64,000 bases of DNA. It comes from Rallus limicola. Lineage: Eukaryota; Chordata; Aves; Gruiformes; Rallidae. The first letter of the stretch is position 1. Each line of letters starts with the position of its first letter. The stretch spans positions 5,957,990 to 6,021,989 of the forward strand of contig JAKCOZ010000011.1 of NCBI GenBank assembly GCA_022605955.1, written 5' to 3'. Below the pieces are notes generated by a model, which was given only the letters and a program-made list of their open reading frames with translations, was not told the origin of the DNA and made no database searches. Positions 46,885 to 59,600 of this stretch are shown here, in pieces. The position numbers and the translations under genes are program-made.

Positions 46885-48144
46885 TAATAATAGCAAAAAA
46901 TAATAGAAGCTGTAAGACAGGATGCTTCACCAAAGTGATGATGACATACAGAGACTTTTTACTTTAATTCCTTTTCCAATTTTAATCTGTGGTTCAAAAC
47001 TAATACAGAAGTATGATCCTCACCTTATTGAAGAGTTGTATATATATAAATATCTCAACATACATTAAAGTCCTATATTATATTCCACAAAGAACATCCT
47101 ACCATAAATTTGAAAGTCCATGTAAAAACTAGTATACCCACTTTTCAAAGGAGGACAGGTAAGTCAGATACCAAACAAACTAGGTGAACCAGACTGTCCA
47201 TATCCACCCTAGTAGAGAACAGAGAACAAAGACCAGTCCATATCTTTTCACCTTGCTTTGCAGAACAGATGATATATGAGCAGGGGGGGAAAAAGTATTT
47301 AAAATACCAGTCTGGGCTACTGCTATTCTAAATAACTGTGCAATATTTTTATGAACCTTCCTAATCACTTAAAGTATGTCTGATAAAAAAGATGTTACAG
47401 AAAGATGGATGAAAAACATATAGCCATACATACTATTTAATGTATTTTATGTTAAATTTTCTGTACCATAATAAATTTAAGCAAGCCAATAGCACACTGT
47501 CGCAAACCTTTACAAACCAGAAAAAAATCAACATAATGAAAGCAATTAACTGCAGGAAGAGATTTTAAATACTACATCCATATATAAATGAGCAGCACGG
47601 CTCATAGTGAGAGTATCTAGCCATTCAATGACCACCCAGGTACAGGGAAGTTTAGAAGCAAGTAACATACTTCCTTAATCTCAAAACTTTCTGACCACAC
47701 ACAGGCTGTGTGGCAGAAAAAAAAATAATTAAGGAAAACAGTCAATTTAAATAAACAGAAGTTTATAAATGTGTTTGGTTGGGGTTTTTTTAAATGCTAA
47801 TTGATAGCATCCAAAAGCCTGAAATCTGAGTAGAAAAGGCCAGCAATGAAAAAGTGAAAGTAGCATAGGGGGACGTGAACTTTTTCTCACTTTTTACAAA
47901 AGTCTTCACTGAAAGGATTGAAATGTATCGTGAAATTTAGCTAGAAGTGAAATTCAAATATACGGTTATTATATGCATTCTATGTCAAGCAGATCAACCT
48001 CAAAATACACTGACATAACTCTATGCAGATAGAAATACTCTATGTAGAATATACAAGTTTGAAAAATGTTACTCAAGATGCCAAAAATAGCATCTCTGAT
48101 TATTTTTTTTTATTATTACAGTAACAACATGAGGACTTAAAGGG
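46885..48144. other. Unassigned A/T-rich DNA
   Basis: No gene or element seen. Confidence 0.5.
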
Positions 48145-48428
48145 ATCACAGAATCCCAGACTGGTTTTCGTTGGAATGGACCTCAAAGCCCATCTAGTTC
48201 CACCCCCTGCCATGGGCAGGGACACCCTCCATTAGCTCAGGGTGCCCAAAGCCCCATCCAACCTGGCCTTGAACCCTGCCAAGGATGCAGGGGCAGCCAC
48301 AGCTTCTCTGGGCAACCTTGGCCAGGTGGAATCTCACCAGAGCAGAGGGGCAGAATCCCCTCCCTCGACATACTGGTCATGCTGCTTGTGATGCAGCCCA
48401 GGACACGGCTGGCTTTCTGGAGAGCCTA
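48145..48428 (-). mobile_element. CR1 LINE with internal deletion
   Basis: Minus-strand CR1: ATCACAGAATCCCAGACTGG, then GGACCTCAAAGCCCATCTAG and TCTGGGCAACC. At about 48318 it jumps from the start of the ORF2 C-terminal block straight to CCAGGTGGAATCTCACCAGA, which normally lies several hundred bp further 5' in the element. So one internal segment is missing while both flanks stay in the same order and orientation. Confidence 0.93.
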
Positions 48429-48872
48429 TAGTTGTAAGCACAAAGACATAGGGAGGTAAGATCATAGATGGATGGCCCAAAAGAAGACAGAAAGGTAGAC
48501 TGAAATAGTTGGAAAACGAGCAGATCTGTTAATACTAAGGAGTAATCACTTCTCAGTACTTGCCTAATTACTATCACCAGTAGCAAGGCATTATAGCAAA
48601 CGCAATGAAAGAAATGTAAGTTCTCTAAGGACTATAATTATAAATATCCATGCTATAGCTTTAACATTAGAATAGATAATCATATTCTTCAGTTATTTTT
48701 AATCCAGAAGATAAATACTCAAATCTTGTTACAGATCTACACGATGCTTTTCAAAGTACAGCACTATGCCTGTACAAAAAAAATTACATCAATGTTGAAG
48801 TTTACTAATACTTTAAGTATACACATATGCATGTGATTTTTTATTTTTTTATTTTTTAAAAGACTTTTAAGT
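48429..48872. other. Unassigned A/T-rich DNA
   Basis: Nothing recognisable. A T-rich tract directly precedes the next CR1. Confidence 0.5.
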
Positions 48873-49014
48873 GGTCACAGCACTGAGCTTGGCAGAGATC
48901 AAGAAGCACTTGGACAATGCACTCAGTCCTATGGTCTGACTTGTCTGGCCCTGTGTGGATCCAGGAGTTGGACTTGATGATCCTTATGGGTCCCTTCCAA
49001 CTCAGGAGATTCTA
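48873..49014 (+). mobile_element. CR1 LINE 3' end
   Basis: Plus-strand CR1 tail: CACAGCACTGAGCTTGGCAG, then GGATCCAGGAGTTGGACTTG, ATGATCCTTATGGGTCCC and TTCCAACTCAGGAGATTCTA. This wording marks a different CR1 subfamily, shared with the minus-strand tail at 62558. Confidence 0.93.
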
Positions 49015-52000
49015 ATTTGAAAGTTAGGACTGTATTCTTTTTCTTCTTTATCTATAGACATTTCTTCTAACAACCTTACACTAACTTCAGATAGAGAGAC
49101 AAGTTTAGACACACTTTAAACAATCAAAAACATGTTTCAGGTTTAGAATTATTTAATACACAGACATAACTTGTATTCCCTATAGTACATATTAAAACAC
49201 ATCATTAATACAGTTTCTACTTCTATGGACCACAATTTTCTTGACTGGCCAAGTCCTTCAGAAATTACATGAAGATACTCATTTAGTGTCAGCATTATCC
49301 CTGTGCTTTTAAGTGTTCAAAGAACTGACCTACAAGGAAATAACACTCTATTTTCCTCAACAGGAGAATAGGAGAAGCGCAAGTGTTACAAAAGTTCTCA
49401 ATATTACGCATATTTAGCCTTCAACCGTGAAAGCGCATGAACCTGTTGAATGCAACCAGGATTTCATTCTTAAGGTTTTACAGAAATGAACTATCCAGAA
49501 TCCATTTCTTACTTGTAATTTCCTCATGTCTTGTGATGCTGACTTATTTCATTGTCTATAAAAAAGCGACAGATCAAGACTATTAAGTAATGTTTTTCAC
49601 TCAAAGCAGGTATTTATACTTACCTACGCTTTGTGGTAAACTTGCTGAAAATAAAACCTATTATTTCAGATCACTGAAATGATGTGTTTGCGCAATTAAA
49701 TATGTAATCAAAACAATCTCCAGTCTTCCTGAGTTGGCTGTAGAACATTTATCTCATATACAATATTCTTTGCTCTCTTTGCTGTCAGAAGAATTACATA
49801 TTCAAAAGCAAATATTAGCACATAATTTACCACTGAGATTCATTTCATGTCTTAAGGATGAGGCATTTTAGGAAAGAATCTCTTACTTTGGGATACCTTC
49901 TCTGCCTTAAAATTCACCACATACACAACTTGATCAAAGAGATATTTCCATCAGCAATTGACCAACATATTCAACTGTTCAGCCTCATAAGGGGAAAAAC
50001 TAATAACCCATGGTGTGCTATTATCCACTTAAAATAAATTCCAGCCTTGAAACATGCAACAGCATCATAAAAATAAAACTAGCACTCTTTATTATCTCAA
50101 ACTACCAAAATGAACAGAAAAAGCTTGAAAGTGCTTACAGCATGGTTTCCAAATATCCTGATGGAGACTGTTTACAGGTTAGTTAAGACTTTATTGAATG
50201 CCAAAATTTAAGGAATAAGGAAAACATACATAACTGAAATTTAGCAATGTTTTTTCAGATAATGATCCAAGAATGGAAATTTTGAATAAGCCTTTAAATA
50301 CCAACATGCTGATATGTATAAAATATAATGGTCTCTAACAGCCAGTACAAAAAGAATGGAAAAACATAATCAAGCTATGCTAAATAAAGCCTTCCAAGTT
50401 AGCAAAACGTGTTTTGCATAGCCTTAAAGGGAAACATTGCAAGAAAGGATCTTTTATTCAGATTTTTTCAAATAAACTATGTCTGCTTCAAACCCCAAAT
50501 TTAATAAAGCTCAGAGATTTTGTCATAAATTTGTGGCAACTTTCCTACAGAATAACTGCATGACATAAAGATATCTAGTGAGTGGCTGATAAGAAGTGAT
50601 GAACACAAACATGAATTTTCGCTCAAGTATTAATACAGACAATTAATGACAAGACATCATATCCCCAAAGGAGGCCATTATCAGATACGGAGGGACTGAA
50701 GGTTTAAATAAACTTCAATTCTGTACCCTCACTGGCAGTTTTCACTTGACACTGGGCACCCTAGCCAGCAATGGAGAAAAGATTTAGCCACCTTTATTTC
50801 ATGTCCAGTTTTTTTTGCCTTCAGAAAGAATTAAGGTTATGGATTCCAGTTAGCAGAGAATTTTGGACAGACAATTTTGTCTTTGCAAAGTAAGGAGTCT
50901 ACTGCTTCAGAGTAATTTCCTATAGTGATGCTTGGTGGCTGCCTGGAGTCTATTGACTCACCAAGCACCAATGAAATTAAAGCACTGAGGTGGAATGTGC
51001 ATTCAGACAGCCTCTGATTAAATACAAATTGTTTTCTCCAGCCTTTGTAAGTAAACACAAAACATGGATTGAACTTTGCTGAGTACAGAAGATACAGTGA
51101 AAGGATAAAATTCAGAAGACACAAAAGTTCTGTAAAAAATGGCTTGCTTACTATAAGTAGAAAATACAAGTTTGGCCATTGGGGTGAAAATTCACATCCA
51201 AGCATGATCAATGAGAGAAGATACCAAGACAGACATGATGCTGGAAAACCCTATATTTGGAAAACCAGTGTCCCAAACATTTGGGTCTGAAATAAGAAGG
51301 CTGGTAGCAGATGTATCTACACAAGTTGACTTAGCAGAAGCAAATTAGTCTTCTTAAGTTGGAAAGGGGAAGGGATGACAAACACAGTCATGGCCAGATG
51401 AAGAGGGCAGCACTGTTTCTTAAAGAATCCTACTGTTATTCTTGGTATCTGTTTCTTGCAAAAGTTAACTGTTCATCCAGTTTGGAAAGCTGGAATAAAT
51501 CCTTAGTGTTCAGGTGCTGGGAAATAATTAGAAGTGCAATATATCGTTCAGCACAATATCTTGCATTAATTGCCTCTAGTTTATTTGTCACCACACAAGG
51601 AGATAAATCAAGGTCACAAAGGAAATCTTTATTTTAGTATTTCCTATCTTTTGATGCTTCATTTTGCAACACTGATGATCTTTTGGCATAGTTCTTAAAC
51701 TGCAACTTGCCATACTTCCCCCCCCAAAAAAAAAACCAACAACCAAACAAAAAAAAAACAGTCATGTTAATGTCATGGCAGACATTTACTGCATATGTGG
51801 ATCACGAGCAATTCTGGAACCTTTAGTTTCAAGAAGCTATTACTTATCAGCTGATTAAATGCAGTTCCAAGTAAAATTGAGAGGTCATTCATTACCTCTG
51901 AAGATTTTCCATGTGGATATTAGACCTGAAGGACCTAAGTACTGAGACTCAGGATTTCTTTCTTTCTTACCTATCTTTCCATCATTTACACTTAACATCT

Positions 52001-52506
52001 ACTCTGGAATCCAGTGTTCCCTGTCTCTCTTCCCAAGCACACACATCACACTGCACCATGCTCCATGCTGAAATCTATTTTGCTCAGAGGCATCAAAATC
52101 TCACCTGGCTGTCACTTCAATGTTTCAGCACCACTGTGTTGAGAAGGACCACACATAGAGAACAGACAGGGATTTACTATCTTCATCCATGTATCCGTCA
52201 CTACATATTTTAAATTACCAGGACTGCTGTCCAAGAATGAAGATTAAACCCCAAAACAGTTTATAATGGTACAACACTCAGAAAGTCATTGCTAGTAACA
52301 GAACAGAGGTCTGAAGTTCATGCAGCTGTCAATATGTTGTTCTTCTGTTGTGCATTTTATGCACTCATTCCTAGAAAGAGAATCCATTTCAAATTCTCTG
52401 GCCTCCCTACTAAATACTCTAGTGATAAAGAAAATCCTATTAGGTCATTGAAAAAACTAGTGTTAACCAACAAGGAAGGAAATTACTTTCCAAAACAGTT
52501 GGAAAC
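49015..52506. other. Unassigned non-coding DNA
   Basis: About 3.5 kb without a supported gene. The longest frame (124 codons, 50837-51211 minus) has hydrophobic stretches but no recognisable domain and no clear splice signals. Overlapping plus frames at 51069-51290, 51359-51637 and 51911-52213 also show nothing known. Confidence 0.5.
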
Positions 52507-52556
52507 AAGATGATCTTTGAGGTCCCTTCCAACCCAAAGCATTTGATGATTCTATG
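52507..52556 (+). mobile_element. CR1 LINE 3' tail, about 50 bp
   Basis: AGATGATCTTTGAGGTCCCT, then TCCAACCCAAAGCATTTGAT and GATTCTATGA. Only the last part of the 3' UTR is left. A clear match despite its length. Confidence 0.93.
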
Positions 52557-53760
52557 AAAATAAAATATAGAGCTTACATTACTAGGATGAAGCTCATATC
52601 ACAAGAGATCCTATTTCAACTCCCTGAAAATAAAAATTGGACAAATTTGGCTTACTTCACTCATAGAAAATTTTTAATCTGTTCAACTAGAAGATTGTTT
52701 GATTTCACTGTCTTCTAAGCTACTATTAATGGAATTCTGTGCCATACATTAACTTTAACTTACTCAAAATTCAGCCAAATTCCGTAAAGCCTACAGCCGA
52801 TAAGATGGCATCTTGAGTTACATTTGGGGGAGCAGACTGACACTGAACAACTTCACAAGGAACTGGTCAAAGGTTTTTACTTTGTGGTTGCAGCTGTACT
52901 TTTTTGTATGCACTTGGGGTTTAAGGAAAAGCTTACCAAAAAAGGGCAAATTTTCTTATGCTAATTGAATTTTGAAAATAAACATTGATTTATAGAGTAA
53001 GGCATACAGTAAGAGGGCAAGCAGAATGTATTCTGAGTGTGAAATACGAGGGGTTTATTGTTATTACTGTCAGTGTCCTTGAATTTTTAAAAATCTGCTT
53101 CTTAACTGCCAATGTAACATTAAAAATACCTACACAGAGACCCACAAACCAAGTGTAGCGGTCACAATACATTCTGCACGTGTTCCAAAAAGACTAAGTA
53201 GCTCTCAGAGCAGGTCCATCCATAGTTGTCAGTGTATATTACCATACATTTAGCATACTAAATGTGAGGTTTATGAAGATTTCATTTTATAAAAGAAGAA
53301 ATAAAGTCACGTTGACACTAAAAAAACTATAGGATGCTTTGCCCTTACTCTCCTCAAAGCCAGCTGAACATAAGTCAGTCCTGGTTCAGAAAACACTCAC
53401 CTGCATTGACACTACTATGAGTATCACTGGTAGGATATTATGCCTCACAGAAAAGTGTCAGCACTTGATCAGGATTGTACAGTTAGTCACTGACATGAAA
53501 CAGAAAAAAAATAATTTAAATTAAAAAATCCCCTTTTTGGTGCCACTCTGAAGTTCTGGTTGCTTTATTTCTCACATACCAAGCAGATCAACTGTTGTTA
53601 CTAGATAATCTTACAGAAATAACAGATAAAACCCATTACATTTTCCAAGCTCTCTTCCTAATGATCAAAGAATTTTTTACACCCATCAAGTCATGCTGTA
53701 TAAGCAGGAAGAGGAGACATACAGAAGTAAAGGACTTGTTGCAAGGTACTACTTAAAGTT
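52557..53760. other. Unassigned A/T-rich DNA
   Basis: No gene or element seen. Confidence 0.5.
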
Positions 53761-54015
53761 TAGACAGGTTCAAACAGCAGCTGGATAAACTCATGGAAGA
53801 AACATTCATCGAGAGCTACTAAAAACAAAGATACCTCTAGCTCAGGAAGTCTGAACTACACATAACTAGAGGTTAGGATAGCATCCTGTGGAAGTATCCC
53901 TCTATGTTTTCCCTTTACTCATATTTTTTCCTTAAAATCCACTGTTGGCCAGCACTAGTGGTGACATAACAGTTTAAATGAACCTTTGGTGTGATCCCAG
54001 TACAAAGTTCAACAG
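53761..54015 (+). mobile_element. Ancient CR1 copy (amniote-wide type)
   Basis: Plus strand: GACAGGTTCAAACAGCAGCT, GGATAAACTCATGGAAGAAA, CGAGAGCTACTAAAAACAAA, CTCAGGAAGTCTGAACTAC, later CCACTGTTGGCCAGCACTAG and CCTTTGGTGTGATCCCAGTA. This follows an old CR1 3' pattern (…AACTCATGGA…, CTGTTGGCCACTGT, TGGTCTGACCCAGTA) that is common in turtles and crocodiles as well as birds, unlike the ATTCTATG-type copies. It is much more worn than the others. Confidence 0.72.
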
Positions 54016-54596
54016 TCTTAATCTGGATGTTTTGGGAATAATTTAAATTTCTAATTCTACCATTTAAGGTCAGCTTAACCTATCATTAAGTTATATTTTT
54101 TTCTCAGAAGGTATTCTTAGTGCAAACTAGCTGATAGGCTATCCTGTTCTTGTGTAATTGGTCACTACTGTTTTATGCCATATAGTGATCTTCCTAAACA
54201 GGATTAATTCATTGTTTGATTTAGTTTTGTGTAAGATCACAAATCCTTATGTTTTGTCATTTTATTTGGTGTTTCCCTTGTATTTATCACTTTTTTTTTT
54301 TTTAAACAAATGATGGAAGAACTGAAGGCAAGTGAGGTACATTTCCAGAATTAGCGGAACATCCACTGTCATTAATACAGGTAAAATTTAGAGTTCAGAT
54401 TTGGATTTCATCTTCTTCCAAGAAATATTTGGATCTCCCAGTTTACACTGGTTCACTACCCAAATAAAATGAGGCAAGGAAAGTGGTACCCTGGTTAAAG
54501 TTCTCCTCTAGAATGTCCTAAAACATTGCAAGCTTTGAATTATTGTGTTACACATTATAACCAATGTGTTTATATCAGAGAACACAAGCAAAACCT
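54016..54596. other. Unassigned A/T-rich DNA
   Basis: Nothing recognised apart from a short T run near 54290. Confidence 0.5.
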
Positions 54597-54890
54597 CATA
54601 GAATCACAGCATCCATTAGGTTGGAAGGGACCTTTAAAGGCCATCTAGTCCAACCCCCCTGCAGTAAACAGGGACACCTCTTCACAAGATGAGGTCACTC
54701 AGAGCCCCATCAAGCCTAACCTTGAATATCTCCAGGGATGGGGCCTCCACTATGTCTCTGGGCAACCTGTTCCTGTGATCTACCGCTCTTATACTGAAGA
54801 ATTTTTTCCTAATATCCAACCTAAATCTCCTCTTTTCTAGTTTAAAACCATTTCCCCTCATCCTGCTGCTACATACCCTTGTGAAGCCTT
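54597..54890 (-). mobile_element. CR1 LINE 3' end, about 0.3 kb
   Basis: Minus-strand CR1: CATAGAATCACAGCATCCAT, TAGGTTGGAAGGGACCTTTA, CATCTAGTCCAACCCCCCTG and CTCTGGGCAACCTGTTCC. It has the 3' UTR and ORF2 C-terminus and stops near TGTGAAGCC. It is close in type to the copy at 24408-25175. Confidence 0.95.
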
Positions 54891-57229
54891 CCCTTCCCCC
54901 GACACAATTCTAATTTTATATTTGTTACTTTCACTAACTGCTTTTGAATAAGAATCCAGAATTATATACAAAGAAGAAAAAATGTTAAAGGTTTTTTGGA
55001 AGTAGACATAAAACCAATCAAACCTCAAACCAACATCAAAACCTTTTTTTCTACAAACCTATTTGTTAAAATGCTTTCAAACTCTTTATTCACAAGATAA
55101 TACTGAGTCTTTGATTTATTAAATATATAAAGTTCCCTAACACCAGTGTCAAAGTAGATGATAGCATTATCTGAAAAATCAATTTGATAGCACCACCAGA
55201 TTCAGCCCAGCTTTGACCCTAGTAATTGCATCATAAAGTAGTACTCAACTGAGATTAGAGTATTTTATGGATTTGGGTCAAAGGAATTGCTCATTTCTTA
55301 AGTGTGGTGTTGTGTTGAAAACCAGAAGTTTGTAGATCTAAAAATGGTCTTTGAGGACTATAGGTGCATCTGCTAACTAAACATTCCAAATCTAGGATGC
55401 TTAGAGATATAAGCTTCTTCCCTATACACACGGGAAAAAAATGATACTCCTTGAAGTTTATAAAACACGTGTCAGCACATGATAACAGTTAGGGTTAGGA
55501 CACTGCTCACTGAAGTTCACATGTACCTGACTATTAGGAAAGGATTCTGGTGTGGTACTGATGACTTGAAAAGATACCAAAATGATACCTTTCTTATCTT
55601 TAAGCACATGATCCTATGCATCACCCTGAGAGAAAGAAAGAAGCAACAGTACTACTGTCTGCAAATGCCCAAGATGTGGATTCCAGCCTAGTAGGGATGA
55701 GAGAGTTAAAGCTAGGCTGGATGATCATCACATCGAGAGCACGACACTTTAATTCTGTAACAGTGAATGAATTCCAGTGCCAACAGCTCGCAATATTTAC
55801 AGTCCAGTTTCAGAGAAAGAAAAAAATAAAAGCTTAAACAGTCTTCTACATATTAAATCAAAGAATAGAAAGATCAGATAATAGAAAAAAGGCACCCTCA
55901 TTGTATCAACATGGGTTTTAAAAGTGAGAAACTGAAAAATAAAACCTGATTTACATTTAATATAGCTTAAATTATTTCTCCTTACTGTCCTTGCTTTCCA
56001 TACTTGTGGAGCAGGTTATGCCAACTACAGCAGGAACTTGAGTCAATGTGATTGACCTCATTTAGCCTTCCACTTGTGCTTACATGAACCTGCAAGACAG
56101 CAGTCTCTCCCCTCACATGGCATCAGCATGTCTACAGTGTTTAAATTACTTTTAAAAGAAGAAAAAAAAAAAAAATCAGCCATCTGAAAGTGGCTGTTAT
56201 TTCTGAGAGCACTGTTTTCTCCAAACGTTAAATTGAATTAACTCCTAGCAAAAATAACTAACGATATATATAAAGCTGATGAGAAAACACCACTAAGGGC
56301 AAAGAAAAACATTTTAAGCTTCAACACGTACTTGTGATCTGCCACTCTAGAATACTTTCCTCCAAAGTACCATTTTTGGAGACAAATCACAAACCAAAGC
56401 TTTAGAGCTCACATATCAGTTAAATATTCATGTGTAACTGAGATTTTTCACATTACTTTTAAGACACTAAATAGTATAACACCACAAAAATTAACATTAA
56501 AAAGATGGTTACTTGTTACTACATTTATTTTCACCAGAACATCACTTTCAGGTTATTACTTGTCTTCCCTTCCTGTTTATCTGCAAATCCCTATTTTCCA
56601 TCTGACTTTCCTCTCCTCAAATCCTCTTCAGAATTTCCTTACCAAGATGAAATTCTGTAACAATAAGAGGAATAAACATGAAATGCTTTACAAGGATTCA
56701 TAAATAAAAGTCTTTCTGTTGCTCTTGGTAGGACTACAGCTACAGGATCTCTTATAAAAGTAAATGCTTGAAAAAGAAGATGGTTTTTCATGGGATTGAA
56801 ACTACTCCAGAACTAAGCTGACCCTTAACTATTGAAGCTGTACATTCACTTAATTTCCCTGTATTCTTTTCTCACATATGTTTCTGCATTGCAGAACACT
56901 AAAAACAGACAACAAACACGAAAGTCCATAGTGAAGGGGAAAATCACCCAATATCTTTTGAATATCTTACAGCAACATCAGATGTTGGACACTGCTCAAT
57001 ACACATCGGCATGATCAAGGTACTTGCAGGAATAGGATCCACTGGCATTTGCCATTTACCCTGAAGAAACTAAATAACAGGCAAGAAAATTAAATAAACA
57101 GAGGAACCAAAATGAAAGGAGAGATCAGCATAAAAATGATACCTTTTTTTTTTTTTGCAAAGGTGTTGCTCGATTTATGTGGTCCAAGTGACAGTTTATT
57201 AGCATCTCAAAAGTTCTGGGCTTCTATGT
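54891..57229. other. Unassigned A/T-rich DNA
   Basis: No gene supported. A runs occur near 56161 and a 14-base T run at 57144-57157. Confidence 0.5.
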
Positions 57230-57748
57230 ATCATAGACTCACAGAATTGTTAAGGCTGGAAGGGACCTCAAAGTCCATCAAGTTCCAATAACCTGCCATG
57301 GGCAGGGACACCTCTCACTAAATCAGGCTACTCAATACCACATCCAGCCCAGCCTTAAACACTTCCAGGGAGGAAGCAGCCATCACCTGCCTGGGCAGCC
57401 TGCTCCAGTGCCTCACCACCCTGAGAGTGAGAATTTCTTCCTAACATTCCATCTAAATCTACCCCCTTCCAATTTAAAACTATTCCCCCTTGTCCTATCA
57501 CTACACTCCCTTTTAACAAGTCCCTTCCCAGCATTCTTGTAGCCCCTTCAGGTACTGGAAGGCTGCTATAAGGTCTCTCTGCAGACTTCTCTTCTCCAGG
57601 CTGAACAGCCCAACTCTCTCAGCCTGTTTTCATAGGCACTCCAGCCCTCTAATCATTTTCAGGGCCCTCCCCTGGACCCGTTCCAACAGTTCCATGTCCT
57701 TCCTATGTCCTCCAGGTGGGATCTCACAAGAATAGAGGCAGAGAAGAA
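57230..57748 (-). mobile_element. CR1 LINE, 5'-truncated copy of about 0.5 kb
   Basis: Minus-strand CR1: ATCATAGACTCACAGAATTG, GGCTGGAAGGGACCTCAAAG, TGCCTGGGCAGCCTGCTCCA and CCTTCAGGTACTGGAAGGCT. It keeps the 3' UTR and ORF2 C-terminal region and stops near AGAGGCAGAG. Confidence 0.96.
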
Positions 57749-59030
57749 TGTATCTATGTATACAGATTTGTTTCTTTTCCTTCTTCCTCTGAACACCTCT
57801 TCTTCTCTAAGCCAGTATTTAATAATCTTTACTTCAAAAAGGTATTTTAACCTTGCTTTTATCACTAGCACACCCACACCGGGAATAACATTTTTCCCTT
57901 GGCTACAGTCAGCTCTTGATTATCACCTGTTTAGCCAGTAAGCACAGTACCAACTGTGATTTAAATGTATGATTTACATGGAAATAAATATTGTCTTCCA
58001 AAAGATCATTTACTCTGTCATAGTAATTACCTAGTTTTAAATGTCCCTGAAGTAGTACATAAAAAGGAAAACTGATCAATGAAAACTGATACATGATGTA
58101 TTACACACAGTCAACAGCTCTGTTAACTAGTACTAATCCTACTTCCAGATACTGCTAATTTCCTATGTGCTCTAAGTTTCCAAGTGCAAAGGAAACCTCA
58201 AAACTTAAAGCTTTCCAGGCATGTGTTCATGATAGATCATTACACAGTCAAAGCCGGGGAGGAGGGGAACATGAAGCAGGAACAACATCCTGTTTTAAGT
58301 CCCAAAGTCAACGTCTGTCGGAGGGATGGGTGAAAAAATTGGGTCATTTCTTAAACATAAGGAAAAGCATTCAAGAACAGAAGGTAGTAAAAGTGTTAAA
58401 GTTCATATAATCAACAATTCTATTCCTGAGCAATCTCTTACTCAAAATTCACTTCCAAGGCAATACATACTCCCTTTATTTACATTTGTTTATAGGAATT
58501 AATATTTCTAGAAGGGGTGGGAAAAGACTGCTTCCAAATTAACAATAAAATCGCAGAACGCTCTCTCTTCATTCCAGTATGTAGGAAAAAAATCCTGGAG
58601 TTTTCACCTTACAGGATTTATTGTCAATTAAATCTCATCATACCTGCACAACCATAGAAAACAAAACTGCCAGTCAGGACCATTACTTATAAGCGTTTCA
58701 GCAATTTTCTGGTTTATTTTTTAACTGTTCCATGTCTAGGTACTAGACAGTGCCTGACCACAAACCAGCCAATGATGCAATTATTCATACTATTGGTAAT
58801 AATCACGTCTGCAGAGTTGCAGCATAAACCTGTAATTACACAGGCAGGATATCCCCAAGGCTTGGGAAACAGCATTAGTTTTACAATATGAATTTAACAA
58901 GCCAAAACTTATCCATGGCTGAAAAAAATAATTTCAAGGAAAGCTTAAACCTTGCCAATTAGATCTGAAAAATTGAAAGTACAGCAGTGACAAAAAACAG
59001 AATTTGAGGGCTATGCTCAAAATCATTTTC
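57749..59030. other. Unassigned A/T-rich DNA
   Basis: No gene or transposon supported. Confidence 0.5.
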
Positions 59031-59048
59031 TTTTTTTTTTTTTTTTTT
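59031..59048. repeat. T18 mononucleotide run
   Basis: Eighteen consecutive T directly after CATTTTC, followed by AAGAAGACAG. No associated element body recognised. Confidence 0.95.
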
Positions 59049-59162
59049 AAGAAGACAGAAGCATCCCCTGAGATAAAGATCTGGAGAGAAGCAGGGTCCA
59101 GGAGAGCTGGCTGATTCTCATACATCACCTCCTCTGACCTCAAGAATGGCCCATTGCTATGA

Positions 59163-59330
59163 GCAGCAAATCAAGAGGAGGAGTCAGGAAGCCTCTTTGG
59201 ATGAGCAAGGAGGTCTTGACTTAATTCAAACATAAAAAGGAAGCATAAAAGCTGTCTCAGGAGGAGTACAGATATTGTCCAAACAACCGGGTTAGGAAAG
59301 CCAAAGCCCATTTGGAACCATCTGATGATG
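59163..59330 (+). mobile_element. CR1 ORF2 piece between endonuclease and RT
   Basis: Plus-strand fragment: GGAGGAGTCAGGAAGCCTCT, TTGGATGAGCAAGGAGGTC and later AGGAAAGCCAAAGCCCATTT. These fit the basic linker between the CR1 endonuclease and reverse transcriptase (the RKAKAH-type stretch). Short and worn. Confidence 0.65.
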
Positions 59331-59416
59331 CAATGGACTGAAAAAAAATCACAAAATTCAACTTAAACATAAACCAAAAAATAACAAACACCACAAATAA
59401 ACAAAAACACAAAACC
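59331..59416. repeat. A-rich low-complexity insert between two CR1 pieces
   Basis: A run of A-rich sequence with CAAA and ACA units (about 59340-59416) joins two plus-strand CR1 segments that are normally over 1 kb apart in the element. It may be filler at a deletion site or an A-rich expansion. Confidence 0.6.
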
Positions 59417-59600
59417 CTTTTACTGTGAGGGTGGTCAACTACTGGAACAGGTTTTTAAGAGATGTTTAGTCCATATCCATCATTGGAGATATTAAAAACA
59501 CAACTAGACACAGTTCTGAGCAACCTTCTCTAGCTGACCCTGTTTTGAAAAGGCTGGGTAGACTCCAGAGATTCCTTCCAAATTTAACTCTTCTGTGACC
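59417..59600 (+). mobile_element. CR1 LINE 3' end
   Basis: Plus-strand CR1: TTTTACTGTGAGGGTGGTCA, ACTACTGGAACAGGTTTTTA, GGAGATATTAAAAACACAAC, CTCTAGCTGACCCTGTTTTG, ending AACTCTTCTGTGACC. Together with the piece at 59163-59330 it may be one internally deleted copy. Confidence 0.92.

Noticed and set aside
50837..51211. 124-codon minus-strand frame with hydrophobic stretches
   Set aside because: The hydrophobic residues come from T-rich sequence; no family is recognised and overlapping frames on the other strand are equally open.
55690..55752. Possible CR1 trace (GGCTGGATGATCATCACATC)
   Set aside because: Only a few words resemble the CR1 3' UTR, and the expected CCTTCCAACC and ATTCTATG parts are absent.
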